This document shows positions 41,354 to 50,916 of a stretch of 53,422 bases of DNA, piece by piece. The translations under genes were made by a program, and so were the position numbers. A model generated the notes under the pieces. It searched no databases. It saw only the letters and a list, made by a program, of their open reading frames with translations, and was not told the origin of the DNA. Positions within the stretch are counted from its first letter, which is position 1. Every line of letters begins with the position of its first letter. The stretch comes from Ferruginibacter sp. HRS2-29. GTDB lineage: Bacteria; Bacteroidota; Bacteroidia; Chitinophagales; Chitinophagaceae. Location of the stretch: NCBI RefSeq assembly GCF_024343615.1, contig NZ_RJUB01000127.1, forward strand, positions 1 to 53,422, in the 5' to 3' direction.

Positions 41354-42373
41354 TTGTCCATCATCACCTTCACCAATAAAGGTATCTATTGCCCGCAGGG
41401 AAAATTCTACATCGATCCATGGTTGCCGGTCGACCATGCCGTTATCACCCATGGTCATGCGGATCATGCCCGCCGGGGAAGCAAACATTACCTCTGCCAT
41501 AAATATACCGAGCCCATACTAAGATTGCGCATCGATCCTGCTCTCAGCATCAGCACGCTCGATTACAACGAAACCATTTTCATCAACGGAGTAAAACTGA
41601 GCATGTTTCCCGCAGGGCATATTGTAGGCTCCGCCCAGATAAGATTGGAGTATGAAGGATATGTGGCCGTTATCTCCGGCGATTACAAAACGGAATATGA
41701 CGGCATCAGCACCGCTTTTGAACCCGTAAGGTGCAATGAATTTGTAACGGAAAGCACCTTCGGGTTACCCATTTACAACTGGCTGCCGCAGCATGAACTT
41801 TTTGGCGGGATCAGAGACTGGATCGCTAATAACCAGCTCCAGGATAAAACAAGTGTGTTCATCGCCTACAGCCTCGGAAAAGCACAGCGCCTGATGAAAG
41901 GCCTGGAAGGAACGGCTAAATTATTCGTACACAATTCCATTAACAACCTCAATAAAGCGATCGAAAGCAACGGTATCGTTTTACCGCAGGCGGAATTGGT
42001 TACCATGGAAACTCCCAGGACGGAAACGCAGAACCAGGTCGTCATTTTACCACCGGCATTGCTCGGCACCAATCTTATAAAAAAACTTTCCAGCGCTTCC
42101 GTAGCCATCTGCAGCGGATGGATGCAGGTACGTGGCAGCCGCCGCTGGCAGGCTGCTGATGCAGGGTTTGCGGTAAGCGATCATGCAGACTGGAGCGGAT
42201 TGTTGTCGGCCATCAAAGCTACCGGGGCAGAAAAGGTTTATGTGACACACGGCAGTACCGCCACTTTCAGCAAATACCTGAACGAGATCGGTATCGAGGC
42301 GGCGGAAGTGGCAACACAGTATGGCAAGGAAGACGATGAAGAGATTGGGGAACCTAAAAATGAGGAAGAATGA
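41354..42373 (+). CDS. Ligase-associated MBL-fold DNA exonuclease
   Basis: 339 residues. The start SIITFTNKGIYCPQGKFYID is characteristic of this family. The metallo-beta-lactamase site is THGHADHARRG, with AGHIVGSAQI, SGDYKTEYDG and SDHADWSGLL also present, as in beta-CASP nucleases. An in-frame stop at 41336 and no ATG before the conserved N-terminus mean translation should start at the TTG at 41354. First gene of the exonuclease-ligase-helicase-phosphoesterase cluster. Confidence 0.93.
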   Translation: MSIITFTNKGIYCPQGKFYIDPWLPVDHAVITHGHADHARRGSKHYLCHKYTEPILRLRIDPALSISTLDYNETIFINGVKLSMFPAGHIVGSAQIRLEYEGYVAVISGDYKTEYDGISTAFEPVRCNEFVTESTFGLPIYNWLPQHELFGGIRDWIANNQLQDKTSVFIAYSLGKAQRLMKGLEGTAKLFVHNSINNLNKAIESNGIVLPQAELVTMETPRTETQNQVVILPPALLGTNLIKKLSSASVAICSGWMQVRGSRRWQAADAGFAVSDHADWSGLLSAIKATGAEKVYVTHGSTATFSKYLNEIGIEAAEVATQYGKEDDEEIGEPKNEEE

Positions 42374-42383
42374 TAATCCAGTC

Positions 42384-42450
42384 TGTCACCCTGAGCTTGT
42401 CGAAGGGTTTTCGGTACTTCTAATAACCCTTCGACAAGCTCAGGGTGACA
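42384..42450. repeat. Perfect long hairpin, CCTGAGCTTGTCGAAGG family, copy 1
   Basis: 26-bp perfect arms, 42384-42409 and 42425-42450, 15-base loop. The core CCTGAGCTTGTCGAAGG is shared with copy 2 at 46541-46612, but the outer and inner bases differ in a paired way. It lies between the exonuclease and ligase genes. Confidence 0.95.
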
Positions 42451-42493
42451 TCAACTTTAATTAAAAGCAATGAGGTTCTAAAGAATTCGAAAC

Positions 42494-44113
42494 ATGGAAA
42501 AATTCGCCCGTTTCATACACGACCTGGAGATCAGCAATAAAACCAACGACAAGATAGATGCGATCGTGCGATACCTTGATGTGGTGCCCGAAGAAGACAA
42601 GATCTGGCTGGTGGCATTGTTTACCGGCAAACGGCCGAAGCGTGGTATCAATACAAAATTACTCCGCGAATGGGCGATCGAGATCTCCGGGATACCGGAT
42701 TGGTTGTTTGCAGAATGTTATCACTCAGTCGGCGATCTCGGCGAAACGATCTCGCTCATTTTGCCAAAACCCACACATAAGATCAGCAAAAATATTTCCA
42801 CCTGGATCAATGAATTGTCCGCCATCAGCAAGCAAAGCGATGAAGCGAAAAAAGAATATGTATTGAATGCCTGGAGCGGACTGAATGTGCAGGAGCGGCT
42901 CATTTTCAATAAACTTATCGGCGGCGGATTTCGGGTAGGTGTATCGCATAAATTATTGGTAAATGCAATCTCGAAGCACAGCGGCATCGAAGCCAACAAG
43001 ATCATGCATAGCCTGATGGGAAAATGGGTGCCGGCCGATACCAATTATGCCGAACTGATCAATGGTCTGGATCTCGACACCAACATTTCGCAGCCATATC
43101 CTTTTTGCCTGGCTTATCCGCTGGAGCAGGAAGTGGGATCTATCGGCGAGCCGGAGGAGTGGCAGGCCGAATGGAAATGGGATGGTATCCGCGGGCAGAT
43201 CATCAAGCGCAAAGAAGAATTATTCATCTGGTCGCGGGGCGAAGAGCTCATCACCAGCCAGTTTCCGGAGCTGGAAAAAATGGTTTCGATATTACCCGAC
43301 GGCTGCGTGATAGACGGCGAAATATTGGCCGTTGAAAAAAGCCAGGTGCTTTCTTTCAACAGCCTGCAAAAAAGATTGAACCGCAAAAATGTTTCTAAAA
43401 AGCAACAGGAAGAAACACCCATCGGGTTTTATTGTTACGACCTGTTGGAATTCAATTACGAAGACTGGCGGGAGAAACCATTGGGCGAACGAAGAAGTCA
43501 ACTGGAAAAACTCATTTCGGCGTTGCCCGAAAATGATACGGTTTATTTATCGCAGGTGATCGGTTTTAAAAGCTGGGAGCAACTGGCCACCATCCGCGAA
43601 GGTTCGCGGGAAATGAACAGCGAAGGGCTGATGCTGAAAAAACGATCGTCGCCCTACAGTACCGGCCGCAAGCGTGGCGACTGGTGGAAGTGGAAGATAG
43701 AGCCATTCAGCATTGATGCGGTGATGATCTATGCGCAGAAAGGTGCCGGGCGGCGATCGAATTTTTACACCGATTACACTTTTGCCGTAAAGGATGGGGA
43801 TAAATTATTGAGTATTGCCAAAGCATATTCCGGGCTAACAGATAAAGAGATCAGGGAAGTGGATAATTTTGTAAAACGGAATGCGATTGAAAAATTCGGG
43901 CCGGTGCGTACGGTAAAACCTGAACTGGTATTTGAGATCGCCTTTGAAGGCATCGCGGAAAGCGGGCGGCACAAGGCCGGAATAGCGCTGCGTTTCCCGA
44001 GGATCAGGCGTTGGCGGAAAGATAAAAAAGCCGACGAGATCAATACCATCGACGACCTGAGAAATTTATTAAACAGTACCAGGCATGCAGATAGAACGGA
44101 CAAAGGGATATAA
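42494..44113 (+). CDS. ATP-dependent DNA ligase (repair-cluster type)
   Basis: 539 residues. The N-terminal helical DNA-binding domain is followed by the nucleotidyltransferase with the adenylated Lys228 in EWKWDGIRGQ, then CVIDGEILA, GFYCYDLLE, EGLMLKKRSSPYSTGR and DWWKWKIEP (motif V). The OB-fold includes VRTVKPELVFEIAFEGI. It seals nicks in repair alongside its cluster partners, in addition to the usual NAD-dependent LigA, which is not in this window. It overlaps the helicase gene by 29 bases. Confidence 0.95.
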   Translation: MEKFARFIHDLEISNKTNDKIDAIVRYLDVVPEEDKIWLVALFTGKRPKRGINTKLLREWAIEISGIPDWLFAECYHSVGDLGETISLILPKPTHKISKNISTWINELSAISKQSDEAKKEYVLNAWSGLNVQERLIFNKLIGGGFRVGVSHKLLVNAISKHSGIEANKIMHSLMGKWVPADTNYAELINGLDLDTNISQPYPFCLAYPLEQEVGSIGEPEEWQAEWKWDGIRGQIIKRKEELFIWSRGEELITSQFPELEKMVSILPDGCVIDGEILAVEKSQVLSFNSLQKRLNRKNVSKKQQEETPIGFYCYDLLEFNYEDWREKPLGERRSQLEKLISALPENDTVYLSQVIGFKSWEQLATIREGSREMNSEGLMLKKRSSPYSTGRKRGDWWKWKIEPFSIDAVMIYAQKGAGRRSNFYTDYTFAVKDGDKLLSIAKAYSGLTDKEIREVDNFVKRNAIEKFGPVRTVKPELVFEIAFEGIAESGRHKAGIALRFPRIRRWRKDKKADEINTIDDLRNLLNSTRHADRTDKGI

Positions 44114-46529
44114 GGAAATAATTGCCTGGATGAAAAAGTCGGGCAATAAGCCATTTGATTTTCAGAAAGAGACCTGGCAGCGCTACAACGAAGGCTACTC
44201 CGGTATTGTAAATGCCCCTACCGGGTACGGTAAAACATTTTCCGTATTTCTCGCCATTATCATTCAACACCTCAACGAAGAAAAAAAATCCCGGAAGAAG
44301 GGGCTGAAATTGTTATGGATAACACCGCTGCGTTCGCTGGCGAAAGATATCGCCAGGGCCATGCAGACTGCCTTATCCGATCTTGATATCGACTGGAAAG
44401 TGGGGGTGCGAAATGGCGATACCCCTGTAGCGGAACGCCAGCGACAGCAAAAGCAGATGCCCGAGATCTTGCTGACAACTCCCGAAACATTGCATCTTTT
44501 GCTGGGGCAAAAAAATCATGGAATATATTTCGATCAGCTGCTTTGTGTGGCGGTGGATGAATGGCATGAACTCATTGGCAGTAAACGTGGCGTGATGACA
44601 GAACTGGCAGTTTCGCGACTGAAAGGATTGCGGCAGGGCCTGAGCGTTTGGGGTATTTCGGCCACCATCGGTAATATAGAAGAAGCGCTGGAAGTATTGA
44701 TTCCCGGAGATATAAAAAAGACCCTTGTTTTTACCAAAGAAAAAAAGAAAACGAATATCATTTCCATCCTGCCGGATGAGATCGAACTATTGCCCTGGGC
44801 GGGTCATCTCGGTTTGAAGATGGCGCATACACTCATCCCCATCATCGAAAAAAGCAATACTACGCTGATCTTCACCAATACCCGCGGCCAATCGGAAGTG
44901 TGGTACCAGGTCTTGCTCAATATCCATCCCGACCTGGCGGGGCTGATCGCTTTGCATCACGGCTCCATAGATTTTGAATTACGCAACTGGATCGAAGATG
45001 CGCTGCACGATGGGATATTGAAAGTGGTGATCTGCACTTCGTCGCTGGATCTGGGCGTGGATTTCAAGCCGGTGGATACGGTGATACAGATCGGTTCGCC
45101 CAAAGGCGTGGCCCGTTTTTTACAAAGGGCCGGGCGTAGCGGCCACTCGCCTTATGAAACATCGAACATTTACTTTCTGCCTACCAACTCGCTGGAGCTG
45201 GTGGAGGCAGCCGCGTTGAAAGAAGCTGAAAAAAGGCTCCTGATCGAAAACCGTGTGCCGATGCTGATGGCTTTTGATGTATTGATACAATATCTCGTAA
45301 CGCTTGCGGTTGGCGACGGTTTTGATGATAAGATCATTTTTGAGGAAGTGAAAAAAACATTCGCTTTTTCTGAAATAAATGAGGAAGAGTGGAAATGGGT
45401 GATGCGCTTCATCACGGTAGGGGGCGAAACGTTGGGAGCATATGAAGAATTCAATAAAGTGTCGCTGGTAGACGGATTGTGGAAAGTAACGAGCAGGAAG
45501 ATCGCGATGAATCACAGGATGAATATCGGCGCCATCGTAGGCGCCATTATGATCAAGGTCAAATTCATGAGTGGCGGATACATTGGCATGGTGGAAGAAT
45601 ACTTCGCGTCGCGACTGAACCCCGGCGATAGTTTTACGCTTGGCGGGCATATCCTGGAGTTTGTGATGATAAAGGAAATGACGGTGCTTGTGCGCAAAAG
45701 CAAATCAAAGAAAGCTATCTCACCCAGCTGGAATGGCGGAAGGATGCCGCTTTCGGCAAACCTGAGTGCGGTGTTGCGGGAAAAGTTTACAGAAGCGGCT
45801 TATGGAAATTCCACGGATGTGGAGCTGATCAAATTGAAACCGCTGTTTGAAAAACAACAAAAGCTTTCACATCTTCCGAAGGAAAATGAATTGCTGATCG
45901 AAAAGATCAATACAAAAGAAGGCCATCATTTATTTGTGTATCCTTTTGAAGGCAGGCTGGTACATGAAGTGCTGGCATCGCTGGTGGCATACCGGCTCAG
46001 CTGCATCAGCCCGATCAGTTTTTCCATCGCGATGAATGATTACGGGTTTGAGTTGCTCAGCGATCAGCCGATTGATATTACCGATGAAAATGTAAAAACC
46101 ATTTTAAGCGGAGAACATCTCATTGCCGATATTCAGAAAAGCATCAATGCCGGTGAAATGGCGAAGCGGAAATTCCGCGACATCGCCATCATTGCGGGAC
46201 TGATCTTCCAGGGATTCAAAGGGCAGAAACAAAGCAACCGGAATATCCAGGCGTCGGCAGGAATATTCTTTAATGTGTTTGAGCAGTTTGACAACAACAG
46301 TCTTTTATTGCGCCAGGCTTACGACGAGGTTTTTTATCAACAATTGGAAGAGCCCCGGCTGGCTGCCGCCCTCGAAAGGATAAAACATAGTAATATTGTG
46401 ATCAAAGAATTAGAAGTGTTCACGCCTTTCAGTTTCCCGATAAAAGTGGATAGCCTCCGGGATAATATTACCAGCGAAAAACTGGAGACACGGATACAAA
46501 AAATGAAGAGTGATATGCTGAAGGTTTAA
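44085..46529 (+). CDS. Ligase-associated DExH-box (Lhr-like) DNA helicase
   Basis: 814 residues. Motifs are APTGYGKT (44-51), DEWH (158-161), SATIGN (192-197), HHGSIDFELRNWIEDAL, TSSLDLGVDFKPVD and QRAGRSGH (motif VI). The C-terminal half follows Lhr-Core architecture (winged helix plus beta-barrel), known for ATP-dependent 3'-5' ssDNA translocation in homologues. The ATG overlaps the end of the ligase gene, implying coupled translation. Confidence 0.95.
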   Translation: MQIERTKGYKEIIAWMKKSGNKPFDFQKETWQRYNEGYSGIVNAPTGYGKTFSVFLAIIIQHLNEEKKSRKKGLKLLWITPLRSLAKDIARAMQTALSDLDIDWKVGVRNGDTPVAERQRQQKQMPEILLTTPETLHLLLGQKNHGIYFDQLLCVAVDEWHELIGSKRGVMTELAVSRLKGLRQGLSVWGISATIGNIEEALEVLIPGDIKKTLVFTKEKKKTNIISILPDEIELLPWAGHLGLKMAHTLIPIIEKSNTTLIFTNTRGQSEVWYQVLLNIHPDLAGLIALHHGSIDFELRNWIEDALHDGILKVVICTSSLDLGVDFKPVDTVIQIGSPKGVARFLQRAGRSGHSPYETSNIYFLPTNSLELVEAAALKEAEKRLLIENRVPMLMAFDVLIQYLVTLAVGDGFDDKIIFEEVKKTFAFSEINEEEWKWVMRFITVGGETLGAYEEFNKVSLVDGLWKVTSRKIAMNHRMNIGAIVGAIMIKVKFMSGGYIGMVEEYFASRLNPGDSFTLGGHILEFVMIKEMTVLVRKSKSKKAISPSWNGGRMPLSANLSAVLREKFTEAAYGNSTDVELIKLKPLFEKQQKLSHLPKENELLIEKINTKEGHHLFVYPFEGRLVHEVLASLVAYRLSCISPISFSIAMNDYGFELLSDQPIDITDENVKTILSGEHLIADIQKSINAGEMAKRKFRDIAIIAGLIFQGFKGQKQSNRNIQASAGIFFNVFEQFDNNSLLLRQAYDEVFYQQLEEPRLAAALERIKHSNIVIKELEVFTPFSFPIKVDSLRDNITSEKLETRIQKMKSDMLKV

Positions 46530-46540
46530 ATTTTTTTGCT

Positions 46541-46612
46541 TCTGTCAGCCTGAGCTTGTCGAAGGCGATTCGGGGTGTAAAATTTCGCCTTCGACAAGCT
46601 CAGGCTGACAGA
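46541..46612. repeat. Perfect long hairpin, CCTGAGCTTGTCGAAGG family, copy 2
   Basis: 28-bp perfect arms, 46541-46568 and 46585-46612, 16-base loop. Compared with copy 1, the base pairs flanking the core are changed on both arms so pairing is kept. It lies between the helicase and phosphoesterase genes. Confidence 0.95.
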
Positions 46613-46628
46613 ATAGAATTGGAAAGAA

Positions 46629-47267
46629 ATGAAAATAACGATAAGAGGAGAGGAAATTATTCTCTCTGAAAAAAGGGCATTGTATTGGGAACGGGAAAAA
46701 GCATTGGTGATAGCGGATGTACATCTTGGCAAGGCGGCGCATTTCAGGCAATTCGGAATACCGGTTCCCTCCAGTTTGCTGGCAGCTGACCTGGAAAGAC
46801 TGACTTCACTGATCGCGGAATTTCAACCAAAACAACTTATCGTTGTGGGAGATATGTTTCATCATCAAAATCATAATACTGACATAGAAACTTTTGCCAA
46901 CTGGCGCCATTCATTCAACGGATTGAAGATAGTGCTGGTACAGGGCAACCACGACAGGCTGAAACCGTTGCAGTACATGCACATGGACATCGAATTGTAC
47001 AAACCGAATTTGTCACTGCATCCTTTTCAGTTTGTACATGAATATACAGGGCCGAATGAAAACTACTTTTCTATTTCGGGACATATCCATCCCGGGGTAT
47101 TATTGCGGGGAAAAGCGAAGCAGGCGATAAAGCTGCCGTGTTTTGCAGTCAATGAAAATCAGCTGGTATTGCCGGCATTCAGTTTATTTACCGGGCTGGA
47201 TGTAGGTTATTGTATAGAGGAATGTGATTTTTATGCCATAGGAGAAGGGACGGTGTTTAAAGTGTGA
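46629..47267 (+). CDS. pdeM: Ligase-associated metallophosphoesterase
   Basis: 212 residues. A calcineurin-like binuclear metal site is spelled by ADVHLGK, VGDMFHH, QGNHD and SGHIHPG. Characterised homologues in this cluster are Mn-dependent single-strand DNA endonucleases (P. putida MPE). Last gene of the cluster, separated from the helicase by a perfect hairpin. Confidence 0.93.
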   Translation: MKITIRGEEIILSEKRALYWEREKALVIADVHLGKAAHFRQFGIPVPSSLLAADLERLTSLIAEFQPKQLIVVGDMFHHQNHNTDIETFANWRHSFNGLKIVLVQGNHDRLKPLQYMHMDIELYKPNLSLHPFQFVHEYTGPNENYFSISGHIHPGVLLRGKAKQAIKLPCFAVNENQLVLPAFSLFTGLDVGYCIEECDFYAIGEGTVFKV

Positions 47268-47366
47268 ATTAATAATTAATAATTAATAATTCTTTCAAAG
47301 GAAAGTTCTTCTGCAATCACCAGAAGTCTCCCTCAAAAAAATTATTAATTATTAATTATTCATTCA
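47265..47366. repeat. Inverted repeat of AATTAATAATTAATAATT words
   Basis: The left arm (47267-47292) and right arm (47339-47362) match the family at 31568-31697. Both copies also share the CTTTCA-GGAAA context next to the left arm. Between convergent genes here. Confidence 0.8.
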
Positions 47367-48890
47367 CTAGTCCGTTTTCTCTGGTCGCATCATCGGGAAG
47401 AACAGCACATCCTGTATGGAAACCTGACCGGTAAGCAGCATGCAGAGCCTGTCGATACCGAATCCGATCCCGCTGGTAGGCGGCATGCCATATTCCAATG
47501 CACGTAAAAAGTCATGATCGATGAACATGGCTTCATCGTCGCCACGCTCCATCAGCTTAACCTGTTCTTCAAAACGTTCGCGCTGCTCGATCGGGTCGTT
47601 CAACTCGCTATAAGCATTCGCGATCTCTTTCCCGTTTACGATCAATTCGAAACGTTCTACCAGCCCGGGTTTGCTGCGATGCTTCTTAGTAAGCGGGCTC
47701 ATTTCAACCGGGTAATCCGTAATGAAAGTTGGTTGAATATAATTTGCTTCACATTTACCGCCGAATATTTCATCTATCAGTTTTCCTTTACCCCATTTCA
47801 CATCTGCGTGTATGCCTAACTGTTTGCATACATCGCGTATACCGTCTTCATCCATTTCGCTGATATCGTGACCGGTATGTTCCTTGATGGCATCATACAT
47901 GCTGATCCTTTTGTAAGGCGCTTTAAAGCTGATTTCCTTATCTCCAATCACGGTATTCGGAACACCATTGGTAGCGATCGCCGTTTTTTCCAGCAAGAGC
48001 TCTGTGGTATCCATCATCCATTCGTAATCCTTATAAGCGGTATAAAATTCCAGCACGGTAAATTCCGGGTTGTGTGTGCGATCCATCCCTTCATTGCGGA
48101 AGTTGCGGCTGAACTCATACACCCATTCAAAACCGCCTACGATCAGTCGTTTCAGGTAAAGCTCGTTGGCGATACGCATATACATCGGTACATCCAGTGC
48201 ATTGTGATGCGTGGTGAAAGGCCTTGCCGCCGCGCCGCCGGGGATCACCTGCAACACAGGGGTATCCACTTCCAGCGCCCCGCGTTCGTTGAGGAATTCG
48301 CGGATGGCATTTACCATTTTGGTGCGTTTGATAAAAACTTCCTTCACACCCGGATTTACGATAAGGTCTGCATAACGCTGCCTGTACCTGAATTCCGGAT
48401 CAGTCACTTCGTCAAAAGTCTCCCCGTCTTTTTCCCTTACCACAGGAAGCGGGCGGATCGCTTTACTTAAAATAGAAAATTCTTTTACATGTATCGAGGT
48501 TTCGCCGGTCTTGGTAGTGAACACGTACCCTTTTACACCAACGATATCGCCTAGGTCGACCAGTTTTTTCCAGACAGTCTGGTACATGGTTTTATCTTCC
48601 CCGGGGCAAATGTCATCCTGCTTTATGTAAAACTGGATCTTTCCGCTGGCATCCTGTATTACGGCAAAATTGGCTTTACCCATGTCGCGTACGCTCATGA
48701 TGCGGCCTGCGATGCATACTTCCGCGAAGTCGGCGTTATTTTCGCCTTCCTTAAAATTTTCTTTGATGAAAGCGGCGCTGCTGTTTACCGGGTAAAGTGC
48801 AGCAGGATAAGGGTCTATGCCCAGTTTTGCCAGTTCGGCCAGTTTTTCCCTGCGGATGATCTCCTGTTCAGATAAATGTTGAGTACTCAT
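47367..48890 (-). CDS. lysS: Lysyl-tRNA synthetase (class II)
   Basis: 507 residues from the ATG at 48890 ([10 protein letters not shown]); an upstream in-frame extension ([11 protein letters not shown]) looks non-coding. N-terminal OB-fold anticodon-binding domain, then class II motif 2 ([20 protein letters not shown]) and motif 3 ([12 protein letters not shown]). [20 protein letters not shown] and [11 protein letters not shown] are typical of LysS. Confidence 0.98.
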   Translation of the reverse strand: MSTQHLSEQEIIRREKLAELAKLGIDPYPAALYPVNSSAAFIKENFKEGENNADFAEVCIAGRIMSVRDMGKANFAVIQDASGKIQFYIKQDDICPGEDKTMYQTVWKKLVDLGDIVGVKGYVFTTKTGETSIHVKEFSILSKAIRPLPVVREKDGETFDEVTDPEFRYRQRYADLIVNPGVKEVFIKRTKMVNAIREFLNERGALEVDTPVLQVIPGGAAARPFTTHHNALDVPMYMRIANELYLKRLIVGGFEWVYEFSRNFRNEGMDRTHNPEFTVLEFYTAYKDYEWMMDTTELLLEKTAIATNGVPNTVIGDKEISFKAPYKRISMYDAIKEHTGHDISEMDEDGIRDVCKQLGIHADVKWGKGKLIDEIFGGKCEANYIQPTFITDYPVEMSPLTKKHRSKPGLVERFELIVNGKEIANAYSELNDPIEQRERFEEQVKLMERGDDEAMFIDHDFLRALEYGMPPTSGIGFGIDRLCMLLTGQVSIQDVLFFPMMRPEKTD

Positions 48891-48919
48891 ATTTTGTTTA
48901 ATTCGGCGCCAAAGATAAG

Positions 48920-49042
48920 ACAATGGATAATGTGATAATGGATAATTGATAATGCGTACTTTCGGATGGTGCTACACTCAGGTATTGCGGTAATTAGCTG
49001 TTAGAAGCATTGTCCATTATCAATTATACAATTATCCATTTA
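48920..49042. repeat. Inverted repeat of ATGGATAATT words, copy 2
   Basis: The left arm (48920-48954) and right arm (49010-49042), in the divergent gap between lysS and the DUF4197 gene. Same family as 37880-37994 and 50917-51026. Confidence 0.8.
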
Positions 49043-49091
49043 AAAACGTGGCAGCCTATTTGCTCGTCTATGGAAAAAATAAACAACGTTT

Positions 49092-49805
49092 ATGAAAAAG
49101 ATCATTACACTTTTACTGGTTGCATCAATCGGGCTCAGCAGCTGCGATGTGATACAAAACCTGCCTACCACCGGAAGCGCCATCGGCGGTATTTCACAGA
49201 CTGAAGCCGGTCAGGGTATCAAAGAAGCGCTGTCGCAGGGATTGGCAAAATCGGTACTGCAACTGAATTCCGTAGATGGGTTCTTCAAAGATGCGCTTTA
49301 CAAAATATTATTACCGCCGGAAGCAAAAAAGATTGAGAATACACTTCGTGCGCTTGGGTTGAATAGTATGGTGGACAAAGCCATTTTGCAGATCAACCGC
49401 GGGGCGGAAGATGCGGCAGGATATGCCAAGCCGATCTTTGTGGATGCTATCAAAAGCATGACGATCACCGATGCTATCGGCCTGGTAAGAAATGGAGACA
49501 CCAGCGCCACCCATTTTTTTCGCGAAAAAACAACTGTAAAACTCATCGCGGCTTTTACCCCTGTAATAAAGGCTTCACTGGATAAAGTAGATGGTACAAA
49601 ATATTATGGCGACCTCATCAATAAATACAACAGCCTCCCCACAACCTTCAATAAACTAAACCCGGACCTTACGGGGTATGTTACACAAAGGGCTACCAAT
49701 GCACTGTTTGACCTGGTGGCAAAAGAAGAAGTGAATATCCGCACCAACCTGGCAGCACGTACTTCGGATATTTTGAAGAAAGTGTTTGGCGGAGCGTATA
49801 AATAA
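49092..49805 (+). CDS. DUF4197 lipoprotein
   Basis: 237 residues. Lipobox VASIGLSSC. The body (IKEALSQGLAKSVLQLNSVDGFF, ILLPPEAKKIENTLRALG, KPIFVDAIKSMTITDAIGLV, TSATHFFREKT) matches DUF4197, a helical periplasmic family of unknown function. Confidence 0.92.
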   Translation: MKKIITLLLVASIGLSSCDVIQNLPTTGSAIGGISQTEAGQGIKEALSQGLAKSVLQLNSVDGFFKDALYKILLPPEAKKIENTLRALGLNSMVDKAILQINRGAEDAAGYAKPIFVDAIKSMTITDAIGLVRNGDTSATHFFREKTTVKLIAAFTPVIKASLDKVDGTKYYGDLINKYNSLPTTFNKLNPDLTGYVTQRATNALFDLVAKEEVNIRTNLAARTSDILKKVFGGAYK

Positions 49806-49808
49806 TTT

Positions 49809-49893
49809 TAATACACGAATTACACGGATGACATGGATTACTTATTTAATCTTCGCTATTCCGTGTAATTCGAAAAATTCGTGTAATCATTTA
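49809..49893. repeat. Inverted repeat of ACGAATTACACGG / CCGTGTAATTCG words
   Basis: The left arm (49814-49832) and right arm (49861-49888), between convergent genes; the right arm runs into the 3' end of the patatin gene. Confidence 0.7.
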
Positions 49894-50909
49894 TTAAAGA
49901 ATTTCTCCGTAGCAGCCCTGCCGCTCTCATACATCTCTTTCTTTTCGGCATCGCTCACTTTTTTAGGGTTCGAAAACAGGTCGGAATAAGGTATATAGAC
50001 GGTTCGGTCTTTTTCGTTCAGCAAAGCGGCTTTCCTGTTCATGGTTTCCATGATAAGATTGAAAAATGCGGCACCGTATTCTTTCAGGTTCCGGATATTG
50101 TAAGGAGTAATGTCGGTGGAAGAAGGATATTGATCCACCTGCTCTTTTCTGTCAAGTTTGAAACCAAGCGTTTCCTTATTGTAAAAAATGCTGTCGCAGA
50201 ACAACGGGTTGCCCATGTTTTTGCAGGAATCAAAAATATTGACGGGATAATTAGCGAGGATACCTCCGTCGGCATATACCTGGTAATTATACCCTCTTAC
50301 CGGTTCTTTTATTTGTTTGCCTGCACTATCTATCAGCACCGGCTCGTAGAAGAATGGAATGGAGCAACTGATGCGCACTGCTGTTTTCAGTGGCATGGAT
50401 GGGCTGTTGGCAAATGAAAATGTTTCGGATCGTTGTTTACTCAGGTTGGTACCTACGCAGGCAAACTGGCGGTAATTTTTATTTCGTTTGGAAAGCGAAT
50501 CCAGTTGTGCAAAAGTGAAGAATGGGTTGCCGGTCTTTTTTTCTACCAGCCCTTCGAGCCAGTTTTCAAATGCATCACCTTTGTGGATGCCGTAATATTT
50601 TTTCGCCCTTTTGTATTTTCCTACCAATCCGCCATTTCCGTCGTTGAATTTTTGTATCCGCAAGCCGAACATGATAGAATCGATCTCTTTGCTGTTGTAC
50701 CCCAGCGCCAGCATCATTCCAATGATAGCGCCCGCCGAAGTTCCGGCCACTTTTTCCACATTGGCGAGTACACCTTTTTGTTCCAGGGCATGCACTGCTC
50801 CTGCATAAGCCAGGCCACGGGTGCCACCGCCTTCAAATACAAGGTTTTTGTATTGCGCATCGGAAACCGACGAAATGAAAAGAAGGAAGATCACAGATAC
50901 TTTTTTCAT
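49887..50909 (-). CDS. Exported patatin-like phospholipase
   Basis: 340 residues. Signal peptide (KKVSVIFLLFISSVSDAQ), oxyanion-hole motif GGGTRG, nucleophile elbow GTSAG and the dyad Asp in ADGGILANYP. The catalytic Ser-Asp dyad is therefore complete. Likely a lipid acyl hydrolase of the periplasm or cell surface. Confidence 0.93.
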   Translation of the reverse strand: MKKVSVIFLLFISSVSDAQYKNLVFEGGGTRGLAYAGAVHALEQKGVLANVEKVAGTSAGAIIGMMLALGYNSKEIDSIMFGLRIQKFNDGNGGLVGKYKRAKKYYGIHKGDAFENWLEGLVEKKTGNPFFTFAQLDSLSKRNKNYRQFACVGTNLSKQRSETFSFANSPSMPLKTAVRISCSIPFFYEPVLIDSAGKQIKEPVRGYNYQVYADGGILANYPVNIFDSCKNMGNPLFCDSIFYNKETLGFKLDRKEQVDQYPSSTDITPYNIRNLKEYGAAFFNLIMETMNRKAALLNEKDRTVYIPYSDLFSNPKKVSDAEKKEMYESGRAATEKFFNK

Positions 50910-50916
50910 GGCATGT

